Shown: positions 1-5,600 of the stretch, piece after piece
How positions within the stretch are numbered: position 1 is the stretch's first letter
Layout: each line of letters begins with the position of its first letter
Assembly: GCA_023391335.1 (NCBI GenBank)
Contig: JAEWBG010000118.1
Coordinates: forward strand, 1 to 9,351
DNA length: 9,351 bases
From: Pseudomonadota bacterium
Lineage (GTDB): Bacteria; Pseudomonadota; Gammaproteobacteria; Steroidobacterales; Steroidobacteraceae
Direction of reading: 5' to 3'
Notes under the pieces: model-generated
Seen by the model: the letters and a program-made list of their open reading frames with translations, nothing else
Database searches by the model: none
What the model was told of the DNA's origin: nothing
Position numbers and translations under genes: made by a program

Positions 1-63
1 CCATTTGCACCACAGGTCTTGATGCTCCTGCGCGCTCAACTTACGCCATGCTCTTCTGCTCAT
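1..63 (-). CDS. Transposase N-terminus, probably IS30 family (partial, runs off left edge)
   Basis: An ATG at 63 on the minus strand opens 21 codons without a stop up to the window edge. The peptide starts MSRRAWRKLSAQEHQDLW and is followed by CKW. This resembles the start of IS30-family transposases, where a short basic leader precedes a helix of the type 'LSxxExxxLWxxW' that opens the N-terminal helix-turn-helix DNA-binding region. A very good ribosome binding site (GGAGG, plus-strand positions 71-75) lies 7 bases upstream of the ATG, which supports a real start. Only the first few percent of the protein is visible, so the catalytic DDE residues cannot be checked and completeness is unknown. 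The family call rests on the short peptide plus the terminal sequence beside it. Another transposase family with a similar N-terminal helix-turn-helix is possible. Confidence 0.55.
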   Translation of the reverse strand, partial: MSRRAWRKLSAQEHQDLWCKW

Positions 64-94
64 GCTTCACCCTCCAGCTCTATCGCTTAAGATG

Positions 95-122
95 GGTGTT
101 GCACTGACCCCTTTAAACCGCC
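95..122. repeat. Candidate terminal inverted repeat of the IS30-like element
   Basis: The plus strand reads GGTGTTGCACTGACCCC followed by TTTAAACCGCC. A GTGTTGCACT core near the tip is, from memory, common in IS30-family ends. It sits between the putative transposase leader and the pbpC downstream region. The matching repeat at the other end is not in the window, so the exact borders are inferred. Confidence 0.45.
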
Positions 123-131
123 GTTGCGTCC
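123..131 (-). repeat. Truncated copy of the GGACGCAACACAAAG-type repeat
   Basis: On the minus strand this reads GGACGCAAC (CGGACGCAAC with one extra flanking base). These are the same first bases as the copies at 2518 and 8585 (plus) and 9097 (minus). The expected ACAAAG continuation is missing and the insertion-sequence end begins instead. Nine or ten bases is short for a homology claim, so this is only suggestive. Confidence 0.35.
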
Positions 132-153
132 GACGTCTTCTCTGGGTCGTCCA

Positions 154-2502
154 TCATTGCTTTCGCTTATCCAAAACCTCGAACCGGCGAGACAGCCGAT
201 GGCCCACATCGTCGACGATGGTGATCACGTGCATGCCGGCGGAGATGTCCAGCGCCTGCTGATGGAACACTCGCGTTTCTCCGACATATCGATCATCCAA
301 GTGCCACCGCAAGCTCGCGTTGGGATCGCGATGAACGGCTTCGAATACCGTGCGTCCGCGTTGCGTGTTGAAATCGATGGGGATGTACAAGCGCGTAGAT
401 AGATTCGGATACAGGAACTCCATCGGGTTTTGATCTGTACTCGCGCCTCCCGCGCAGCCGGTGCGGAAGGCTGGCAAGGGTCGATAGCTCGCGTGTTGTT
501 TCCTGAAATAGAACTCAGGCCCGGGCGGCAATACGAACCAATTCTCGTGCTGCATGCGATCTATGCGTTCGCAGCTCGAATCCACTCTGAAGCGGCGCTG
601 CGAATCTAAATGCACTGAAACATTGTAAGGACTGATCCGATCGAAGTGACTGCTCTTTGGGATCATCTCGCTCTGCGAATCGCAAGCACCGTTGGCCAAG
701 AACCCATCGTTGCGACAGACCTCGACCTGCTTCATCCACAGCGTCGGCTCAACGAACCACTCACTCGATTGCAGACGCTCCATCAATGCAAACATGATCG
801 GTGCCGCTGCGACGGAACCCGTCAACCCCGGCTTGCCTTCACCATCGGCATTTCCTACCCACACACCCACGGTGTAACGCGATGTGTTTCCAACCGCCCA
901 CGCATCACGTAATCCCCAACTTGTTCCCGTTTTCCACGCAATGCGACGCGAGGTCGCAAAGCTCCGCCAACTAGCTTCATCGCCGGGACGCGTGACTTCG
1001 AGGAGCGCTTTCAACGTGAGCCATGCGGAGGCGGGACTGAAGTCTGCCTGCATAGCCGTATCCTTCGACTCCTCGCGCAGCACGTGAGTGCGCTGATAGA
1101 AGATCGACTGGCCCGGATAGATCTGCCGTGCGACATGGGCCAGGTTCGCGTATTGATTCGAGATGTCCCACAACGTCCCCTCCGCACCGCCGAGAATGAG
1201 CGTGAGCCCATAGTCATCCGGGGATCGGATCAATGTGCTCATGCCAGCGTGCCGAAGGACATCATAGAAGCGCTGCACACCGTATTGGCGCAGCATGCGT
1301 ACAGCTGGAACATTGAGTGACTGCGCAAGCGCCACATCTGCCGGCACGACACCGCGATACTGCCGATCAAAATTCTCCGGCATATAGCCAGCAATCTGCG
1401 TGGGAACATCGGCTACGAGCGTATGCGGAAGAATATCGCCGCTCTCCAACATGGCCGCATACAGAAACGGCTTCAGAACGCTCCCCGTACTGCGCGGCCG
1501 CCGAATGATGTCGACCGCAAACCCGTGTTCGTTCGCGACGGACCATTGCGCATTGCCCACGTACGCAAGGACTTCGAAGGTGCGGTTATCGATGACGATG
1601 GCGGCAGCATTGTGGACATCCTGCGCTGCCAACGTCGTCGATCGTTGCTGCACAATTTGAGTCGCAGTTCGCTGTAACGCGCGGTCAATCGTCGTTTGAA
1701 ATCGATGCTGTGAGGGCGATTGAGATTGCAGCGTTGCCAACAGATGCGGCGCGAAATTCGGCAAGGGCTGCGGCGCGTTCGGCAAAGGCTCTTGCAGCGC
1801 GAGTTTTAAATCCAAATCACTGATGGATCCAGCCGCATGAAGTCTGTGCAAGAGCCGATCGCGTTTTGCGAGCAGCGCCCTTCGATTTCGCCCTGGATGC
1901 ACGAGTGCCGGGCTGTTCGGCAAAACTGCGAGCGTGCACGCCTCTGCCCACGACAATTCGGTCGCTGGACGACCGAAGTAGCGCCATGCAGCCGCATCGA
2001 GCCCGACTACATTCGCACCGAACGGCGCGTGCGCTGCATACGAGGCCAAGATTTCCCGCTTGGAATAGCTCAACTCCAAGCGAGTTGCGAGCAGCATCTC
2101 GGTCAGCTTGTCGCCGATCCCGCGGTCGCTTTGATTTCGTATGCGCCTCGCAAGCTGCATCGTCAGCGTGCTCCCGCCACTTACGATGCGCCTGGCTTTC
2201 AAGTCAGAGTAAGCCGCGCGTCCAATCGCGATGGGATCCACACCGGGATGGCGATAGAAACGACGATCCTCATACTCGACCAAGGCCTGCGCAAATTTAT
2301 CCGGCACGCGATCCGATTCTGGAAAGCGCCATTGTCCGTCGCTTGCAATGCGTGCGCCGAGGAGCTGGCCGTTTCTGTCGAGAACGATCGTCGAAAGCGG
2401 CTCGTGGAACAGCGGCTTGGGCAGCATGCGCGCGTAGGCAAGCACGCTCACGAGTGCAATCGTGAGTAGTGATATCGTCGTAGCTCGCTTAAATCGCCGC
2501 AT
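154..2502 (-). CDS. pbpC: Penicillin-binding protein 1C (peptidoglycan glycosyltransferase/transpeptidase)
   Basis: This is a bifunctional class A penicillin-binding protein that polymerises lipid II into glycan strands and cross-links their peptides in the periplasm. I chose the ATG at 2502 (782 residues, starting MRRFKRA). It puts a basic cytoplasmic tail directly before a single membrane segment at about residues 9-25, the normal class A topology. The open frame continues upstream to 2625, but that part is encoded by intergenic repeat sequence. The glycosyltransferase domain (about 34-224) has EDRRFYRHPGVD with catalytic Glu78, GGSTLTMQLAR (109-119; the Met where other class A proteins have Gln is seen in PBP1C) and SKREILASY with Glu150. 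The transpeptidase domain has S341-V-L-K344, S395-L-N397 and K524-T-G. A C-terminal PBP1C-type domain (about 700-780) closes the protein, and four cysteines lie just before it (596, 607, 644, 683). No clear Shine-Dalgarno sequence precedes the start. The gene follows the macroglobulin gene by 192 bases and is probably co-transcribed with it. Confidence 0.95.
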   Translation of the reverse strand: MRRFKRATTISLLTIALVSVLAYARMLPKPLFHEPLSTIVLDRNGQLLGARIASDGQWRFPESDRVPDKFAQALVEYEDRRFYRHPGVDPIAIGRAAYSDLKARRIVSGGSTLTMQLARRIRNQSDRGIGDKLTEMLLATRLELSYSKREILASYAAHAPFGANVVGLDAAAWRYFGRPATELSWAEACTLAVLPNSPALVHPGRNRRALLAKRDRLLHRLHAAGSISDLDLKLALQEPLPNAPQPLPNFAPHLLATLQSQSPSQHRFQTTIDRALQRTATQIVQQRSTTLAAQDVHNAAAIVIDNRTFEVLAYVGNAQWSVANEHGFAVDIIRRPRSTGSVLKPFLYAAMLESGDILPHTLVADVPTQIAGYMPENFDRQYRGVVPADVALAQSLNVPAVRMLRQYGVQRFYDVLRHAGMSTLIRSPDDYGLTLILGGAEGTLWDISNQYANLAHVARQIYPGQSIFYQRTHVLREESKDTAMQADFSPASAWLTLKALLEVTRPGDEASWRSFATSRRIAWKTGTSWGLRDAWAVGNTSRYTVGVWVGNADGEGKPGLTGSVAAAPIMFALMERLQSSEWFVEPTLWMKQVEVCRNDGFLANGACDSQSEMIPKSSHFDRISPYNVSVHLDSQRRFRVDSSCERIDRMQHENWFVLPPGPEFYFRKQHASYRPLPAFRTGCAGGASTDQNPMEFLYPNLSTRLYIPIDFNTQRGRTVFEAVHRDPNASLRWHLDDRYVGETRVFHQQALDISAGMHVITIVDDVGHRLSRRFEVLDKRKQ

Positions 2503-2517
2503 GTAATTCAAAAGGCC

Positions 2518-2543
2518 GGACGCAACACAAAGAACACAAAGAG
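2518..2543 (+). repeat. GGACGCAACACAAAG-type intergenic repeat, plus orientation
   Basis: The plus strand reads GGACGCAACACAAAGAAC and continues with another ACAAAG unit. The 'AACACAAAG' block is thus partly duplicated with a 9-base period. It lies just upstream of the pbpC start on the opposite sense. A near-identical copy in inverted orientation closes the same spacer at 2675-2695, with one mismatch over about 15 bases. Another plus copy starts at 8585. Confidence 0.7.
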
Positions 2544-2560
2544 AATAGTGCGAGGTCTTG

Positions 2561-2611
2561 TGTGTGATGTGCGGGACATCTTGGATTTTCACCCTGTGTC
2601 CCGCGCACACA
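2561..2611. other. Bulged hairpin in the spacer between the macroglobulin gene and pbpC
   Basis: GCGGGACA (2571-2578) is the exact reverse complement of TGTCCCGC (2597-2604). The outer TGTGTG (2561-2566) pairs with CACACA (2606-2611), leaving a small asymmetric bulge and an 18-base loop. A smaller alternative stem, GATGT/ACATC (2566-2570 with 2576-2580), uses overlapping bases, so two mutually exclusive folds are possible. There is no T-run after the stem in the direction of transcription (minus), so this is not a standard terminator. It could tune read-through or mRNA stability between the two genes, but that is inference. Confidence 0.5.
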
Positions 2612-2647
2612 ATGATGAGCTGCACCCCTTCACGCGCTCTGCGCTTT

Positions 2648-2671
2648 CACCACATCACCTCATCACCCCAT
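2648..2671. repeat. Three tandem copies of an 8-base unit CACCNCAT
   Basis: The units are CACCACAT, CACCTCAT and CACCCCAT, back to back and differing only at the fifth base. On the minus strand this reads as repeated GGTGATG-like units between the macroglobulin stop codon and pbpC. It adds one more unit length to the set of short tandem arrays in the window's intergenic DNA. Confidence 0.7.
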
Positions 2672-2674
2672 CTA

Positions 2675-2695
2675 TGTGCTCTTTGTGTTCCGTCC
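2675..2695 (-). repeat. GGACGCAACACAAAG-type intergenic repeat, minus orientation
   Basis: The minus strand reads GGACGGAACACAAAGAGCAC, with one change from the consensus (G for C at the sixth base). It begins on the last base of the macroglobulin TAG stop codon (2697-2695). It faces the plus-oriented copy at 2518, so the spacer has inverted repeat ends. Confidence 0.65.
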
Positions 2696-5600
2696 TACTC
2701 CCTTCCTTTCCCATGAGCATCGCTCACCTCAACCCACTGACCCTTCGTGCGCGCGAAGCGGCTGGCGTCATACATCGCTTCGACGACGGCGCTCGGCAGA
2801 TAGAAGCGACCGCGATACGCAGCATTCAAGCGCGTCGTGAACGTGATGCGTTCTTGCGGCTTCAGGCTGAAGTAGCGATAGATGCGATCATCGCGGATAT
2901 CCACGCGCTCCACTTTGCTCGCAAGTGCAGCAATCGAACCCTCATACCACCACGGCAGCGGCTTCGGCTCGCCGTCCTCGCGATTGCCGTTCGTATCGCC
3001 GCCCTCCATGCGTTCGTTGTGGATTTCCCACCCAGCCGGGAAGAGTTGCGCGAGGGCGATATTGTCGATGCGCTGTTGAGTGGTGTTCGTCACGACCACC
3101 TGTGCAATTAGATCGCTGCCTTGCGGAATATGTGCAGGATCGAGTGACTTTCCTTCTTCATCGCGATAGTCGACTTTGAGCGTCAGTCCTTGCGAGGCCG
3201 CAGTGTCGGTGCCGGTGTTCGGAATGCCTCGCACGCTCAAGGTCGCGAAGAGGCGGCGCTGCGATGTATTCGCGACCCTCACCGTCGCGCCGCGATCGGG
3301 GAATGCACGCAACGCTTCGGAGTACATGGGCGCCGAGACGGACACCGACTGATCCTTTCCATTCACTCCACGCGTGAACGTGTATGTCCCGATCTCTCCA
3401 GGACCGACGTAGTGCGCCATCGCGAGTAGCGCATACGCTGTCGACTGAGTGCTGTACCACGTCTCCGAAGTCAGGCCGTGCGACACCTCATCGGCAAGCG
3501 TATTTGCTGCGGCTCGTTGGCCGAGCGTAACTAGGCTAGTCAACGCAATGGATTCATCTCGAAGTTCCGATCCCAGTATTCGATCACGCGCTGCGTAATC
3601 CATCGCTTGCGTGGGTGTGCCTTTAGCCAATGCCCTCGCCGCGTCGCTCAATCCGGCGAGCTGATAGGCGGCGGCCAACATCCATTTTGCGGGCGCCACC
3701 AACGAATCGCGCTCGCGCAAGCGATTCATTGCGCCAATTTCTGGCTGCTTCGCCAAAGCTAACGTGTACAGGCGATACGCTTGATCTACGGCATCGGCAT
3801 CTCCTTGCTCGCTCCATGATTGCGCCGTGGCACGCTGGTTTCGCACCCAGCCGTTCAACATTGCATCGGGCACGGCGTAACCCAGTTGCTTGGCCTCCAA
3901 CAAGAAGTGACCCGCGTAGCTGTTCGACCAGTTGTCACGCAGCTCGGCGCCAGGCCAATAGAACCCACCCGGCCAATACGCAAATGCGCCGTTCGGCATT
4001 TGGAACCCCGCCAAGCGCTGTATGCCCATCTGCACGTTGCGCTGAATTTCATTCTTACGCTCGTCTTCGAGTTTGAGCAGCGTGGGGAGATACAGCTGCG
4101 GGAAAACAGAAGACGTCGTTTGCTCCAAACATCCGTACGGATACTGAATCAGGAAGCTCAACCGTCGCTCGAGATCGAGCGGTGGCACGGCAGAAATCTC
4201 GAGCGTTACCGCGTTCGTCCCCGCCATGCCGTGCGGCACTAGATCCGTGGTCCACTCCTGCCCTGCTTCCAAGACCTTCTGCACGCGCTCAGTCGTGGGT
4301 GCATTAGGACTGCGAACCTCCAGATCGATCTGCGCTTCAGCGCGGTGCTCGCCGCTCGTCGCAACGAACTTGATCGTTCCACTCCCCACTCGAGCCTTGC
4401 TCTTCAAACGCAGCATCGCCAAACGCTCTTCGGGCCGCGTGAAATCAACTGTCGTTGTTGCGTCACCGACGATTTCGAAAATGGAGTCGGCCTGCATGTT
4501 CAACGCCACTTGCTTAACGCCAGGGTCGGACACGAAGACCGAGACCGGCACCGCGACTTCTTCTTCCGGTCCGAGCACGCGCGGCAACGTCGGCAACAAC
4601 ATCAACGGTTGCCGCACGAATACGGACTTCTCCGCGGACCCGTAAGCGCCGCGCTGGCCCGCCACCAACATCACGCGCACAGCACCGATGTATTGCGGGA
4701 TCTTGATGTCATGCGACCGGGTTTGACCTGCCTTCAGTTCGAATGGGCCAAGGAATGTGACGACTGGTGGGAAGCGCGTCTTGCGCTCATCCGGATTTTT
4801 CACGTTCGCCGCATCGCTTCCGCCAAGCGCGAGCAAGCGTTCGAGTTCGACGCCATACGCGCCGGTCACTTGGTCGAACAGATCCCACGTCGAAATGCCC
4901 AGCGCTTCACGCTTGTAGAACTGCTCGTGCAAGTTCGGCGTCTTGAAGCTCGTGAGATCGAGCAGGCCTTCGTCCACGACCGCAAGCGTGTAGGTCATTT
5001 CGCGGCCATTGCGCTCACTGACTTCAACCTTGCCGGTGCTATTGGGCTTCCACTCCGGCGCTACGGTCAGCCCCGGCGAGAGAATCGTTTGCGGATCGTC
5101 CACGAACAGCGGAATGACCCCGTACATGCGAATCGGTCGATCGTTCGCCTTGCCATGCGGCTGCACCATGGTCACGCTCGCGTAAACGTTGGGTGCCATC
5201 GCCTGCGTGATCGGCACCGTCACCTTGTTCGAGTCGTGCGCGAAATCGATCCAGCGTGCATCGAGAATCGATGTACCGTTCTCGATCGTGAGCAACGCAC
5301 GGCCTTCCTTCGTTTCGGGCAATTGCAGCGTCGCCGTTTCGCCGACCTTGTATTTGTCCTTGTCGGCGGTGAAAACCAGGACATTCGCTGCCGGACCTGA
5401 CTGATCTTGCGCGCGACCGGCCCACATCGGCCAATCGATGTAGAACGTTTGTCCTGTGCAATGGCCGCCTTCGACATCGCAGGCGCGAATCAGATACCGA
5501 CCCCATTGCGGGAATTTGATTTCGAACTGCCAGCTGCCTTTGCCGTCGCGCGTACTCACGGTGCTTTGCTGCACGATGCTCGTGTGAGTGCGCTGTGCGT

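Larger units (their letters stand above)
1..122 (-). mobile_element. End of an IS30-like insertion sequence (continues beyond the left edge)
   Basis: Inward from about 122 the order is a candidate terminal repeat, a short leader, a strong ribosome binding site, and a transposase start codon at 63, all on the minus strand. This is the standard layout of the transposase-proximal end of a compact insertion sequence. The outer boundary is placed at about 122 because positions 123-131 match a repeat (GGACGCAAC, read on the minus strand) found elsewhere in this window, where it continues with ACAAAG. Here that continuation is replaced by GGCGGTTTAAAG. The element ends about 31 bases past the pbpC stop codon and does not interrupt that gene. 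The other end, and hence any target duplication, is outside the window. Confidence 0.55.

Noticed and set aside
1837..2469. Two overlapping plus-strand open frames of about 200 codons
   Set aside because: Both are antisense to the conserved glycosyltransferase part of PBP1C and have biased, motif-free translations.
2548..3111. A 187-codon plus-strand open frame spanning the spacer and the end of the macroglobulin gene
   Set aside because: It is mostly antisense to the macroglobulin C-terminus and its start lies in the spacer hairpin. No domain is recognisable.
4345..5400. A 351-codon open frame on the plus strand
   Set aside because: It lies wholly opposite the well-supported macroglobulin gene. 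It is Arg/His/Gln-rich, as expected for the antisense of a GC-rich gene, and has no recognisable motif.
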